The translations under genes were made by a program, and so were the position numbers. Positions 53,202 through 62,526 of a stretch of 62,730 bases of DNA are shown here, piece by piece; position 1 is the stretch's first letter, and every line of letters begins with the position of its first letter. The DNA comes from an uncultured Aquimarina sp. GTDB taxonomy: Bacteria > Bacteroidota > Bacteroidia > Flavobacteriales > Flavobacteriaceae. The stretch spans positions 1 to 62,730 of the forward strand of contig CANMSO010000014.1 of assembly GCA_947500545.1 (NCBI GenBank), given 5' to 3'. The notes under the pieces were generated by a model. It was not told the DNA's origin. It saw only the letters and a program-made list of their open reading frames with translations, and ran no database searches.

Positions 53202-54281
53202 ATGAATATCCGTAACTCCTTCGTCATCATTATATTAAGTTTAATCCTTTTTTCCTGTGGAAGTAATCAGGATAAGAAAAAAAAATATTTTTCTATACTT
53301 ACAGAAAATGATCAGGCAATTTTCAAGTTGGGAGAAACTATAAAAGCCAGTATAAAAAATACCAAAAACATAAAAATTGATTCTGTTACTTATATCCTTA
53401 ATGATAAAAGAGTAGTCTCTAATGTAGATTTTAAGTATAATGAAAAAATAGATGATGAAAAACTGGGTAATCATATATTAACTGCCCAAGTATTTTATGA
53501 TGGGAACATTGATACAATATCCAAGAAAATTGTTCTTCTCAGTAACAAATCACCAAAACTTTATTCTTACAAAATCATTGCAGAGTATCCTCATGACATA
53601 AAAGCTTTTACTCAAGGATTAGAGTTTTTTGGAGATACACTTTATGAAAGTACCGGAAAAAAAGGAATGTCTTCTTTAAGAAAAACGAATTATAAAACAG
53701 GGGAAGTTCTTATTAAAAAAGAAATTCCAAAAGAATATTTTGCAGAAGGAATTACTATCCTAAATAATAAGATATTTCAACTTACATGGCTATCAAAAGA
53801 AGGTTTTATTTATGATCTACATTCTTTAGAAAAAACACAAAACTTTGCCTATAATCAAAGTAAAGAAGGCTGGGGCTTATGTAATGATGGTGATCGCATA
53901 TACAAAAGCGACGGTACCGAAAAAATATGGATCCTTGATCCAATAACGCTTGCAGAGAAGGAATATATCCAAATAGTTACTAATAAAGGTGTCAAAACCA
54001 AATTTAATGAACTAGAATGGGTAGATGGAAAAATTTATGCAAACACATGGCCAAAGCATGGATCAACCAATAAATCCAATCTTAAAAGCAGTATTACGAT
54101 AATTAATCCAAAAAATGGAGCAATAGAAGCTGTAGTAGACTTAAGAGGATTACGAGATAATGTCAAACAGCATGAAGAATTAGATGTCCTAAACGGTATC
54201 GCTTATAAAGCAGATACAAAACAGCTATTTGTTACCGGAAAAAATTGGAATAAACTTTTTGAAATAGAGATCATTAAGTAG
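53202..54281 (+). CDS. Glutaminyl-peptide cyclotransferase, lipoprotein
   Basis: The 359-residue protein has a lipoprotein signal (LILFSCGS, Cys about 19) and an extra N-terminal region of about 110 residues with immunoglobulin-like strands. Residues from about 125 match the plant-type glutamine cyclotransferase family: AFTQGLEFFGDTLYESTG, then EYFAEGITILNNKIFQLTW, KEGWGLCNDGDRIYKSDG, then FNELEWVDGKIYANTWP and GIAYKADTKQLFVTGKNW. The beta-propeller enzyme closes N-terminal Gln to pyroglutamate, releasing ammonia. In Bacteroidetes with type IX secretion this modification is common on exported proteins after signal removal. No partner gene is adjacent. Confidence 0.9.
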   Translation: MNIRNSFVIIILSLILFSCGSNQDKKKKYFSILTENDQAIFKLGETIKASIKNTKNIKIDSVTYILNDKRVVSNVDFKYNEKIDDEKLGNHILTAQVFYDGNIDTISKKIVLLSNKSPKLYSYKIIAEYPHDIKAFTQGLEFFGDTLYESTGKKGMSSLRKTNYKTGEVLIKKEIPKEYFAEGITILNNKIFQLTWLSKEGFIYDLHSLEKTQNFAYNQSKEGWGLCNDGDRIYKSDGTEKIWILDPITLAEKEYIQIVTNKGVKTKFNELEWVDGKIYANTWPKHGSTNKSNLKSSITIINPKNGAIEAVVDLRGLRDNVKQHEELDVLNGIAYKADTKQLFVTGKNWNKLFEIEIIK

Positions 54282-54360
54282 ACTTAGGCAGTGTGAAAAC
54301 CTACTACATACAACCTAAAACACAAAACCGAACTGCAACACCATAATAAATATCTCGTTA

Positions 54361-54392
54361 TTGTAATAGACAGATAATAAACCGTACCTTTG
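54361..54392 (+). promoter_or_regulatory. Promoter of the DEAD-box helicase gene
   Basis: TTG at 54361-54363, 21 bases, and TACCTTTG at 54385-54392 match the Bacteroidetes consensus. The context TACCTTTGCGGC before a short leader is common in Flavobacteriia. Confidence 0.6.
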
Positions 54393-54409
54393 CGGCTTAT
54401 TTTTAGTAT

Positions 54410-56173
54410 ATGAACAAATTTGAAGAATTAGGTCTTGGTGAAGCCATTGTAAAAGCGGTGAATGATATGGGGTTTGAAACCCCTAGTGAAGTACAAGAAA
54501 AGGCCATTCCCATTTTACTTGATAAGGACACAGACATTGTAGCCCTTGCACAAACAGGAACTGGAAAAACAGCAGCTTTTGGTTTTCCTTTAATAGAAAA
54601 AGTAGATAGTAAGAGTAGAATTACACAAGGATTAATTCTCTCTCCTACTCGTGAACTTTGTTTACAAATCACAAACGAACTTAAAAATTACGCAAAACAT
54701 ATTCCTGGATTACGTACCGTAGCAATCTATGGTGGTGCCAGCATTATGGATCAGGCCAAAGAAATTAAGCGTGGAGCACAGATTGTTGTAGCAACTCCAG
54801 GACGTATGCAAGATATGATCAACCGAAAAATGGTAGATATTTCGAATATCGGTTATTGCGTATTGGATGAAGCAGATGAGATGCTTAATATGGGGTTTTA
54901 TGAAGATATTACTGCAATTTTATCGCATACCCCAAAAGAAAAAAACACTTGGTTATTTTCTGCAACAATGCCAAGAGAGGTTTCTACCATTGCTAAACGC
55001 TTCATGCATGAGCCAATAGAAATTACGGTTGGTCATAAAAACACGGGGTCTAAAAATGTATCTCACGAATATTATGTAGTTAATTCTAGAGATCGATATG
55101 CCGCATTAAAAAGATTAGCAGATGCCAATCCTGATATTTTTTCGGTAATCTTTTGTCGTACCAAGCGTGATACGCAAAAAGTTGCAGAAAACCTTATAGG
55201 AGATGGATATAATGCAGCTGCCTTACATGGTGACTTAAGTCAAAATCAACGTGACTTAGTAATGAAAAGCTTTAGAAACAGACAGATACAAATGCTTGTC
55301 GCTACAGATGTAGCAGCTCGTGGTATTGATGTAGACGATGTAACCCATGTAATAAATTATCAACTTCCTGATGAGATAGAAACCTATACCCACAGAAGTG
55401 GAAGAACAGGACGTGCGGGTAAAAGCGGGGTTTCTATGGTTATTGTTTCTAAAAGCGAAGTACGAAAGATAAAATCTGTAGAACGAATCATCAAAAAGAG
55501 TTTTGAGAAAAAAGAAATTCCGAGTGGTGAAGAAATCTGCCAAGTACAGCTATTTCATTTAGCTAGTGACATCAAAAAAGCCGAAATAGACCATGAAATT
55601 GATAGCTATTTACCGTCTATCAATGAAGTTCTTGAAGAATTCTCTAAAGAAGAATTGATCAAAAAATTCTTTTCTGTAGAATTTTCACGTTTTCATAACT
55701 ATTACAAAAAAGCAAAGGATCTAAATGCATCTGGGAATGACAATGACAGAAGTTCTAGTGCTGATGGAAGTACAAGATACTTTATTAATGTAGGAGAAAA
55801 AGATGGATTTGATTGGATGAAGCTAAAAGATTTCCTTAAAGAAGTTTTAGAATTAGGTGGTGATTCATTAAGTCGGGTTGATGTAAAAGAAAGTTTTTCT
55901 TTCTTCAATACGAATACTGAACATCAAGAACGCGTACTTGCTGTTTTTGAAGATTTCAGAATGGAAGGAAGAAAAGTTAACGTAGAAATTTCTAAAGATT
56001 CTGGTCGTAGCAGAGGAAGAGGTCGTCGTGATGGCGGTGGCGGTGGTTTTAAAGGAAAACGCAGGAGCGACGGATTTAAACCAAAAGGTAAAAAACGCTT
56101 TGACTCTAACGATGATAGAGGTAGTAGAAGTGATAGAGGAAGAGATCGTAGAAAACGTAGTGATCGCAGATAA
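54410..56173 (+). CDS. DEAD-box RNA helicase with DbpA-type RNA-binding domain
   Basis: The 587-residue protein has a full helicase core: Q motif FETPSEVQEKAIP, motif I AQTGTGKT (about 44-51), PTRELCLQ, the DEAD box VLDEADEML, SAT, and the C-terminal motifs DVAARGIDVDDV and HRSGRTGRAG. At about 475-555 there is a DbpA-type RNA-binding domain (RYFINVGEKDGFDW, then DFRMEGRKVNVEI). The last 35 residues are Arg/Gly-rich with RGRRDGGGGGF repeats. It unwinds or remodels RNA, most likely for ribosome assembly or mRNA turnover in the cold, as DeaD/CsdA does. It is a single gene with its own promoter. Confidence 0.95.
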   Translation: MNKFEELGLGEAIVKAVNDMGFETPSEVQEKAIPILLDKDTDIVALAQTGTGKTAAFGFPLIEKVDSKSRITQGLILSPTRELCLQITNELKNYAKHIPGLRTVAIYGGASIMDQAKEIKRGAQIVVATPGRMQDMINRKMVDISNIGYCVLDEADEMLNMGFYEDITAILSHTPKEKNTWLFSATMPREVSTIAKRFMHEPIEITVGHKNTGSKNVSHEYYVVNSRDRYAALKRLADANPDIFSVIFCRTKRDTQKVAENLIGDGYNAAALHGDLSQNQRDLVMKSFRNRQIQMLVATDVAARGIDVDDVTHVINYQLPDEIETYTHRSGRTGRAGKSGVSMVIVSKSEVRKIKSVERIIKKSFEKKEIPSGEEICQVQLFHLASDIKKAEIDHEIDSYLPSINEVLEEFSKEELIKKFFSVEFSRFHNYYKKAKDLNASGNDNDRSSSADGSTRYFINVGEKDGFDWMKLKDFLKEVLELGGDSLSRVDVKESFSFFNTNTEHQERVLAVFEDFRMEGRKVNVEISKDSGRSRGRGRRDGGGGGFKGKRRSDGFKPKGKKRFDSNDDRGSRSDRGRDRRKRSDRR

Positions 56174-56254
56174 ATCTTTATATTAACATAGTAATATGAT
56201 TTTTGGCGCGGTTTTTATGTTATCTTAATATAAAAAGAATATCATATATATTAA

Positions 56255-57016
56255 ATGAAAAGAATATTATTTTACATATTATTTATAAGTACAACTACTT
56301 ATGCGCAAGTAGATAATTCTGGAGTTATTAAGGGAAAAGTATTAAACGCTTCGACAGATCAGAAACTCGAGAATGTTCACATTATTAATTTAAGCCAGGT
56401 AATTGGTACTATCACTAATAATGAAGGAGATTTTTCGATTCAGGCAAAAGTAAACGATACATTATACTTTTCCTATATTGGATATAAACCACTACAAGTT
56501 AGAGTTACGAATGACTGGATTAAGTTTGGTGATGTTAAAATTAAAATGACCGAGCTTGGTATAGCACTTGAAGAAGTTGTTGTAGCAGATGTTCAACTGA
56601 CCGGGTATTTAGAAATTGATGCAAAAAGAATACCTGTATATAACAATTATAGATATAGTATTTCTGGTCTTAACTCTGGTTATGAAGGAGGAAGTAAACA
56701 ACCCGGAGCTGTAAATAAGGTATTGGGAGCAATATTTAATCCTGCAGATTTCTTATATAATATCTTCAGTAAACGATCCAAAGAATTAAGGAAATTGCGT
56801 AAAATGAAGAAAGATGATGAAATCAGAAATCTTCTTGAAACCAAATTTGATCGCGCTACTTTAATGGCTCTGCTACAAGTAGAACGATTAGATATTGACG
56901 AAATCCTTAGAAATTGCAATTATTCTTCAGATTTTATAAAATTTGCTAACGATCTACAGATTTTGGATGCCATTAGTGAATGTTATGAAGAATATAAAAT
57001 TCTAGATAGGAAATAA
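56255..57016 (+). CDS. CarboxypepD-reg-like domain secreted protein
   Basis: The 253-residue protein has a cleavable signal peptide (to about residue 18, STTTYAQ). Residues 25-105 form a CarboxypepD-reg-like beta-sandwich domain (VIKGKVLNASTDQKLENVHI, then TITNNEGDFSIQAKVNDTLYFSYIGYKPL). The second half is charged and helical, with KRSKELRKLRKMKKDDEIRN, and has no recognised motif. Similar proteins are common in Flavobacteriia, and their role is unknown. It is not next to a receptor gene, so it is not obviously a TonB receptor fragment. The stop codon abuts that of the convergent VOC gene. Confidence 0.78.
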   Translation: MKRILFYILFISTTTYAQVDNSGVIKGKVLNASTDQKLENVHIINLSQVIGTITNNEGDFSIQAKVNDTLYFSYIGYKPLQVRVTNDWIKFGDVKIKMTELGIALEEVVVADVQLTGYLEIDAKRIPVYNNYRYSISGLNSGYEGGSKQPGAVNKVLGAIFNPADFLYNIFSKRSKELRKLRKMKKDDEIRNLLETKFDRATLMALLQVERLDIDEILRNCNYSSDFIKFANDLQILDAISECYEEYKILDRK

Positions 57017-57382
57017 TTATTTCTGAGAATGTAGTGCTATTCTATTGCCTTCAGAATCTATGAAATATGCATAATATCCATTATCTTCTGAAATTTGTGT
57101 TTTACCCGAAACAACATTTCCTCCAGCAGCTTCTACTCTACTGATCTCATTTTCAACATCATCACAAGAAAAGTAAACTAAAACCCCATCATTACTAGGT
57201 TTATAATGTTCTCCTGCATTAATCAAACTACCGGTAGCAATACCAGATTCATTTTTATTAGGAAACCAACCCATCTCTATACCTTCCATTTTGTGCAATC
57301 CTATCTGGATATCAAAAACTTTTTCATAAAAAGTCTTTGCTCTATTCATGTCTGTAACCGGAATTTCGAACCAAGTAACCAT
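57017..57382 (-). CDS. VOC family (glyoxalase/bleomycin-resistance-like) protein
   Basis: This 121-residue protein begins MVTWFEIPVTDMNRAKTFYEKVF, the opening of the vicinal-oxygen-chelate fold, and has the second half-repeat VYFSCDDVENEISRVEAAGG and DNGYYAYFIDSEGNRIALHS. The two beta-alpha-beta-beta-beta units of the fold are both visible. A metal site is possible from the Glu near the end of each repeat, but the His common in glyoxalase is not clear. The substrate is unknown. It lies just upstream, in transcription order, of the TrmH gene with a 26-base gap, so the two may be co-transcribed. Confidence 0.85.
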   Translation of the reverse strand: MVTWFEIPVTDMNRAKTFYEKVFDIQIGLHKMEGIEMGWFPNKNESGIATGSLINAGEHYKPSNDGVLVYFSCDDVENEISRVEAAGGNVVSGKTQISEDNGYYAYFIDSEGNRIALHSQK

Positions 57383-57408
57383 AGTATATCATTTTAAGTC
57401 ACAGAAAG

Positions 57409-58065
57409 TTACTCATTATTATGATATCGAGCAATAATTTGTTCATGACTTTTGATCACCTTTTTGGCCCATTCCATTCGTTTTTGCAATTTCTCATCTT
57501 CAGGTAATGACCAATCCAAATCCGTTTTTCTTAATTCTGAAGAAACATGTTGCAATATTATTGCTGCCGAAACTGAGATATTCAGGCTTTCTGTAAATCC
57601 TACCATAGGAATATGCAACTTACAATCTGCAGCTTCAAGAACAATATCACTTAGACCTTGTTGTTCTCTTCCAAAGAAAAAAGCCGAGGGTTTGGATACA
57701 TCAAACTCTGATAGGACCTTAGAATCATCGTGTGGCGTTGTAGCGACTATCTGATATCCCTTATCTTTTAGAGTTTTAAGACATTCCTTAGTAGTTGGAT
57801 AGCGATTAACGTCTACCCATTTCTGAGCACCCATAGCAATCTCTCTATCTATTCGTTTTACATTTACCTCCTCTATCACATGTACATTCTGGATTCCAAA
57901 AACATCACAACTTCGTATCACTGCACTTGTATTATGTAATTGATACACATCTTCTATAGCCACTGTAAAGTGATTGGTTCTCTTTTCTAAAATGTTTTTA
58001 TTTAATTCCCTTCTTCTTTCAGTAAGAAATGACTCTAAATATTCAAGAAGTTTTACATCTACCAT
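57409..58065 (-). CDS. trmH: TrmH family RNA 2'-O-methyltransferase (SpoU type)
   Basis: The ATG at 58065 (218 residues, MVDVKLLEYLESF) is preferred to one at 58101, since it matches the usual beginning of flavobacterial TrmH. The SPOUT signature motifs are present: motif 1 NTSAVIRSCDVFGIQNVHVIEE, motif 2 FFFGREQQGLSD, and motif 3 IPMVGFTESLNISVSAAIIL. The enzyme folds into the trefoil-knot SPOUT form and methylates the ribose of a guanosine, most likely Gm18 of tRNA, using S-adenosylmethionine. An rRNA target is less likely but cannot be excluded. Confidence 0.85.
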   Translation of the reverse strand: MVDVKLLEYLESFLTERRRELNKNILEKRTNHFTVAIEDVYQLHNTSAVIRSCDVFGIQNVHVIEEVNVKRIDREIAMGAQKWVDVNRYPTTKECLKTLKDKGYQIVATTPHDDSKVLSEFDVSKPSAFFFGREQQGLSDIVLEAADCKLHIPMVGFTESLNISVSAAIILQHVSSELRKTDLDWSLPEDEKLQKRMEWAKKVIKSHEQIIARYHNNE

Positions 58066-58246
58066 AGGTGCTAAAATAAAAACATCTATCATTTTTTGCA
58101 TTAAAAAGAGCTGCCTAATTTGTAAAACCAGACAGCTCTCTCCCGAAATCTACATTCAATCTAAAAAAACACTCAAATTTAAAATTAGCTTTATACTACT
58201 AGTATAAAATATATTAGATCCTTATATCGGATTAACTTTTAAGGTA

Positions 58247-58282
58247 AAACCCCCCGAAATTACCCCTAATACCGGGGGGTTT
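58247..58282. repeat. GC-rich perfect hairpin in the gene desert
   Basis: AAACCCCCCG at 58247-58256 pairs perfectly with CGGGGGGTTT at 58273-58282 around a 16-base loop. Six C opposite six G is striking in such AT-rich DNA. Only four T follow on the minus strand, so it could end a minus-strand transcript, or begin a structured plus-strand RNA. Confidence 0.6.
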
Positions 58283-58590
58283 AAAGTAAACACATCGTCA
58301 AAATGCATCTTTATAACCATTTGCTTATACAGGAAATAGTTTACGTCTTTATTATTTTATCTTACATTCAATAGTTTTAATTTAATCATTAAATGAAATT
58401 CTATTATTTATATATATGTTATTAATTTAGCTACACCTAAAAAAAAATCGCAGAAACATCTATTAATAATTAGCACAACAAATATTATAACATAATTCAT
58501 AGTCAACATGTTAGGTTTACCCACAGTATTACGACTCCATAATAGAGTTATAATTTGGTAAAAAAAACTTGTTAAGAAAGTGCTAAAAAT
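58283..58590. other. AT-rich intergenic stretch between the hairpin and the structured RNA candidate
   Basis: About 300 bases with no gene that I would call. A minus-strand frame at 58408-58743 crosses it, but its composition (many Cys, Phe, Ile runs and no motif) looks like chance reading of AT-rich DNA. No promoter pair is clear. Confidence 0.5.
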
Positions 58591-58824
58591 TTTACGGTAA
58601 GACCGTAAAGAAGTTAAAGAATTCCTATATTTCGATTGTGATATCGTGCAAATAGCCAGTATTTGTTTTTCTATACAAGAAAAACAAATCTTGCTAAGAC
58701 ATAGAGTATATCTTGTAAGCACAAGAAGTGATATTTCACTCATAATGGTTAATTTAATTAATCGTTATTCAGACCCTGCTTTTGTTGGCTCGCCAAAGTT
58801 TTACAAATAGCGGGGTTGTTTTTT
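58591..58824 (+). ncRNA. Candidate structured RNA with a terminator-like 3' end
   Basis: Three hairpins and a terminator-like end lie in a row on the plus strand: TTTACGGT/ACCGTAAA at 58591-58609, a perfect 12-base-pair stem ATTTGTTTTTCT/AGAAAAACAAAT at 58661-58689, AGTGA/TCACT near 58727-58740, then ACCCTGC/GCGGGGT at 58773-58816 with TTGGC/GCCAA nested inside and TTGTTTTTT after it. The unit lacks a reading frame that I would call. I find no clear promoter and no known family. It may be a small RNA. Confidence 0.4.
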
Positions 58825-59636
58825 ATAGTTGTTAGCTAAACTTTGCTAAAACAACATTTGTTTTTTTATCTTTTGTTTATTCAAAATTATTTATCGTTTC
58901 TATATAGCATATGGCATATCCAAATTTCAAGATATGAACACATATTGCATTACTTCTTACTCCATTTAATATATATATTCCCTAAAGCTATTACAGCATC
59001 TATATACATACGACATACTATCAAAGAGTATCGTTCAACTATATGACCCAATATTATATACAAGATCAAATAAATAGTAAAGCTCAGGGTGGGGTAAGAA
59101 ATAAGCTTTTCTATTCTAAAAAATTACGTGTTTTGTTTTCTTAAAAACAACATTTAAATATACTCACAAATTGTTAAAATATAACGATACTAAACCACAT
59201 AATTATTACGGTTTTACCATAAAAAATAAAATTTAATTGTAAAATACCTAAATACCCAGCGAAATTAACATTTCAGCTTATTAAAAAAAGCACCAAATAC
59301 CTTTTAATCAATGCGTTAATAAACAATGTACTTTTAATAAGACAGCTTTTTCTTCAAGATAGAGTAAGAATATTCTCTATTAAATATCTATAATATACGT
59401 TTTTAACTTACTTTTTTAACATTTTAACCACCGTAGAATAGCTATTAAAAACACCATTTTTATATAGATAAACCGTAGCAATTTGTTAACATAAATTATA
59501 AAACTCTAGTACCCCTATAGTTAAAACAACTTACAATATTAAGCAAATAATTATAGTATCCTAAGAGTAGTTTTTGGAATATTTTTCATCCATAATGAAT
59601 GAATTTTAAGAAATATTTTAATGACTCTCTTCCTTA
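58825..59636. other. AT-rich gene desert
   Basis: About 800 bases without a supported gene. The sequence is very AT-rich, with scattered short frames only. Small ACCGTA or TACGGT words recur (for example near 59208, 59431 and 59471). These are similar to the arms of the first hairpin in the RNA candidate, but they do not form a regular array. I see no tRNA, DnaA-box cluster or repeat unit. Confidence 0.5.
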
Positions 59637-60446
59637 TCACTTTTGAATTTCGACAGCATGTGGGTATGGAATTTCTATACCTGCAGCATCTAAAGCCAGT
59701 TTACAATTTTCCATCGTAGCAAAATATACATCCCAGTAATCTCCAGGAGTACTAAACGATCTAACCGCCAAATCTACGGAGCTTTCTCCTAAATTTGAAA
59801 CATTCACTGTTGGTGCCGGGTCCTTTAATACTTTGGGGTTTGAGGTTAATACCTCTAGCAATACATCTTTTGCCTGTTTTATATCTTCATCGTAACCAAT
59901 CCCGATAGTAATATCTACTCTAATTTTTCCTTCGGCAGTATAATTAATAATATTGCCATTTGCCATAGCCCCATTAGGAACAATAGCCAGTTTATTTTCT
60001 GGAGTAGTTAACTTGGTTGTAAAAATCTCTATTTCTTTTACAGCACCCAGTACGCCTTGCGCTTCAATAACATCTCCTATTTTATATGGTCTAAAAATCA
60101 TAATTAATACTCCTCCTGCAAAATTAGAAAGTGAACCTTGCAATGCCAGTCCCACTGCTAAACCAGCCGCTGCAATTAGCGCTGCAAAAGTTGTAACATC
60201 TACACCCAAACGTGAAACCACAATAATAATCAAAAATATCTTTAAGGCCCATGAAACAAGGTTTAGTAAAAATTTTTGTAAGGACTCATCATATTTACTT
60301 TTAGACATGACACGCCCTGTAGTACCTATCAATTTTCTGATTAGCCATGACCCTATGATGTAAATAAGGATAGCTGTAATTAATTTAGGGCCAAACTCCT
60401 TGGCTAATTCAATACCGTAGTTAAACCATTCTTGTGCCTTTTCCAT
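59637..60446 (-). CDS. Small-conductance mechanosensitive ion channel (MscS family)
   Basis: The 269-residue protein has the minimal MscS layout: two N-terminal membrane helices (about 18-38 and 63-83) and a pore-lining third helix with the conserved small-residue pattern AAAGLAVGLALQGSLSNFAGG at about 92-112. A beta domain (RPYKIGDVIEAQGVLGAVKEIEIFTTKL) and a C-terminal alpha/beta domain follow. It opens under membrane tension to release solutes on osmotic down-shock. The helix count and the phrase GSLSNFAGG fit the short MscS type. It is a separate gene upstream of the desert. Confidence 0.95.
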   Translation of the reverse strand: MEKAQEWFNYGIELAKEFGPKLITAILIYIIGSWLIRKLIGTTGRVMSKSKYDESLQKFLLNLVSWALKIFLIIIVVSRLGVDVTTFAALIAAAGLAVGLALQGSLSNFAGGVLIMIFRPYKIGDVIEAQGVLGAVKEIEIFTTKLTTPENKLAIVPNGAMANGNIINYTAEGKIRVDITIGIGYDEDIKQAKDVLLEVLTSNPKVLKDPAPTVNVSNLGESSVDLAVRSFSTPGDYWDVYFATMENCKLALDAAGIEIPYPHAVEIQK

Positions 60447-60514
60447 TTGTGTGCTTTGTAAATAAATTAAAAGTAGTCCTCCTAAGTATAGGATTTTATA
60501 TAAGAATATGGCGA

Positions 60515-62485
60515 TTACTGAATCACAATAAACTCACTTCTACGATTAAGTTGATGTTCTTCATCACTACAAGGTACATTATTTTTGCATTTATTAATCA
60601 GAACTGTTTCACCATAACCTCTGCCCGTTACCCGAGATCTATCTATCCCTCCTTTTTCAATAATATACTTAACCGTGCTTGTAGCGCGCCTCTCACTTAA
60701 AAACATGTTATATGAACCACTTGCACGACTATCGGTATGAGATCGTACATCAATTTTTAATTCGGGATACTCTTTTAGCGCTGCAATAATTTTCTGCAAT
60801 TCTACTTCAGCATCTGGTCTTATAAAAAATTTATCAAAATCAAAATATATGATTTCCAATTCCAATAATTTTGCTAAATCATCACCAGGCTTAACTTCTT
60901 TACCTGCCAAACCTCCTTCACCAAGTTGTAACGCTAGATTATGTTCATATTCTAAGGCCATATTGGTAGCAAGCATTCTCTCTGTTGGGTTATAATTTAC
61001 TTTAGTTGCTCTCACAATATAAGGTGTATCACATTCGAGATCAAACTTATACCGGCCTTTATCGTTGGTAACAGTTCGTTTTAATTCTGTATTATTCTCG
61101 TCCATCAAAATCACTTCTACATCCACCAATTGTTCCTTAGATTTGGCATCGGTGATCACCCCAGAAACATATTGATTACATTCGGTAATCAGTTCACCTA
61201 TTTGCTTGAAACTATAGATATCATCATTTCCTTTTCCACCAATACGATTACTGGCGAAGTACCCTATTTTTGTATCTTCATTAAGTACAAAAGTGAAATC
61301 ATCTTCAGAACTGTTTACGGGTCTACCAACATTATAAGGAATAGAGAATACACCTAATTCTTCGGGAACAGCTACAAATACATCCAAACCTCCCAAACCA
61401 ATGTGCCCATCACTCGCAAAGTACAACCGGCCAGAATCACTAACATAGGGAAAGGTTTCTCTTCCTTCGGTATTAATTTTATCTCCAAGATTTCTTGGCT
61501 CGCTATAGGTTCCATCCTCATTAATATCAATAACATATAAATCAGAAAGCCCTCTGCTATCTGGCATATCACTGGCAAAGTATAGTTTTTTACCATCTGC
61601 ACTTAATGCAGGGTGCGCTACAGAATATTCATTACTATTAAAAGGTAGTTCTTCAATATTTCTCCATTTACCATCCTCAAAAGTTGCCTTATACAACTTT
61701 AAAAGTATTGTTCCTTCTGTATTAGCTCCTAATTTTCTTTTGGTATAATTATTTCGAGTAAAATATACTGTTTGTCCGTCTTTACTAAATGTAGTTGAAG
61801 ATTCATGAAAACGAGTGTTTATTTTTCCTTGTACTTTTTTTGGAGTTTGCAGAATGCCATTTGCCTGAATTATATCTGAAGAAAACAAATCTAAAAAAGG
61901 CATTTCGTTCCACTCATGTAAAGTTTTGACCATTCCGCTCCCTCCTCCTCTAGACGAAGCAAATATAAGTTGTCCTTGATTATTGAAACTTGGTGCATAG
62001 TCTGAATATTTAGAATTTACACTTAACTTCAATAGTCTAAATTTTCCGGATTGCATTTCAATAAACTTGAGATAATCCCTGGTATTTACAAAATACTCTG
62101 CTCGTTGGTCATTTCCCGTAAGGGAATTAAATTTTTCCATTACTCGATCTGCATCATCATATCGTTTTATACTCTTGAGACTCTGCGAGTATCGAAAAAA
62201 ATACTCCGGATCAATTTCTTCGGCATACGTACTTGTTAACTTCTCGTACCATGGTACAGCATCTTCTAATTGTGCGTTAAAATAGTATGAGTCTCCAAGT
62301 TTTTTATATAAATCCAATGATTCATATCCACTCTCAGCAACCTGAAGATATATTTTACGAGCATCTACAAAGGCAAAGCGACTAAAGTTTTCGTTAGCCT
62401 TTTCCAATCTTTTCTCTTGTGAAAAAACACTGCAAAGGGTTAATAAACTTAGAGATATTATATGTATGAAGTATTTAAAATTCAT
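60515..62485 (-). CDS. OmpA family protein with TPR, PD40 propeller and CarboxypepD-reg-like domain
   Basis: The ATG at 62485 (656 residues, MNFKYFIHI) gives a normal signal peptide ending near residue 24 (SVFSQ). The longer frame to 62518 adds a basic run before it. Residues 27-140 are TPR-like (LYKKLGDSYYFNAQLEDAVPWYEKL). Residues 160-425 are a WD40/PD40 propeller (for example IFASSRGGG and PALSADGKKLYFASD). Residues 440-515 are a CarboxypepD-reg-like domain. Residues 545-656 are an OmpA domain with IDVRSHTDSRASGSYNMFLS, which binds peptidoglycan. The layout matches PorE-like proteins linked with type IX secretion. It follows a PorP/SprF gene by 41 bases. Confidence 0.93.
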   Translation of the reverse strand: MNFKYFIHIISLSLLTLCSVFSQEKRLEKANENFSRFAFVDARKIYLQVAESGYESLDLYKKLGDSYYFNAQLEDAVPWYEKLTSTYAEEIDPEYFFRYSQSLKSIKRYDDADRVMEKFNSLTGNDQRAEYFVNTRDYLKFIEMQSGKFRLLKLSVNSKYSDYAPSFNNQGQLIFASSRGGGSGMVKTLHEWNEMPFLDLFSSDIIQANGILQTPKKVQGKINTRFHESSTTFSKDGQTVYFTRNNYTKRKLGANTEGTILLKLYKATFEDGKWRNIEELPFNSNEYSVAHPALSADGKKLYFASDMPDSRGLSDLYVIDINEDGTYSEPRNLGDKINTEGRETFPYVSDSGRLYFASDGHIGLGGLDVFVAVPEELGVFSIPYNVGRPVNSSEDDFTFVLNEDTKIGYFASNRIGGKGNDDIYSFKQIGELITECNQYVSGVITDAKSKEQLVDVEVILMDENNTELKRTVTNDKGRYKFDLECDTPYIVRATKVNYNPTERMLATNMALEYEHNLALQLGEGGLAGKEVKPGDDLAKLLELEIIYFDFDKFFIRPDAEVELQKIIAALKEYPELKIDVRSHTDSRASGSYNMFLSERRATSTVKYIIEKGGIDRSRVTGRGYGETVLINKCKNNVPCSDEEHQLNRRSEFIVIQ

Positions 62486-62526
62486 AGTTTTATTTATTTT
62501 GATTCTCAACCTATCCAAGAATTATT

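Noticed and set aside
58408..58743. Minus-strand reading frame of 111 codons in the desert
   Set aside because: Its composition is that of translated AT-rich non-coding DNA, it has no motif, and it runs through the stems and terminator-like region of the RNA candidate.
58825..59636. Replication origin in the AT-rich desert
   Set aside because: No cluster of DnaA-box-like words and no dnaA or other origin genes are nearby.
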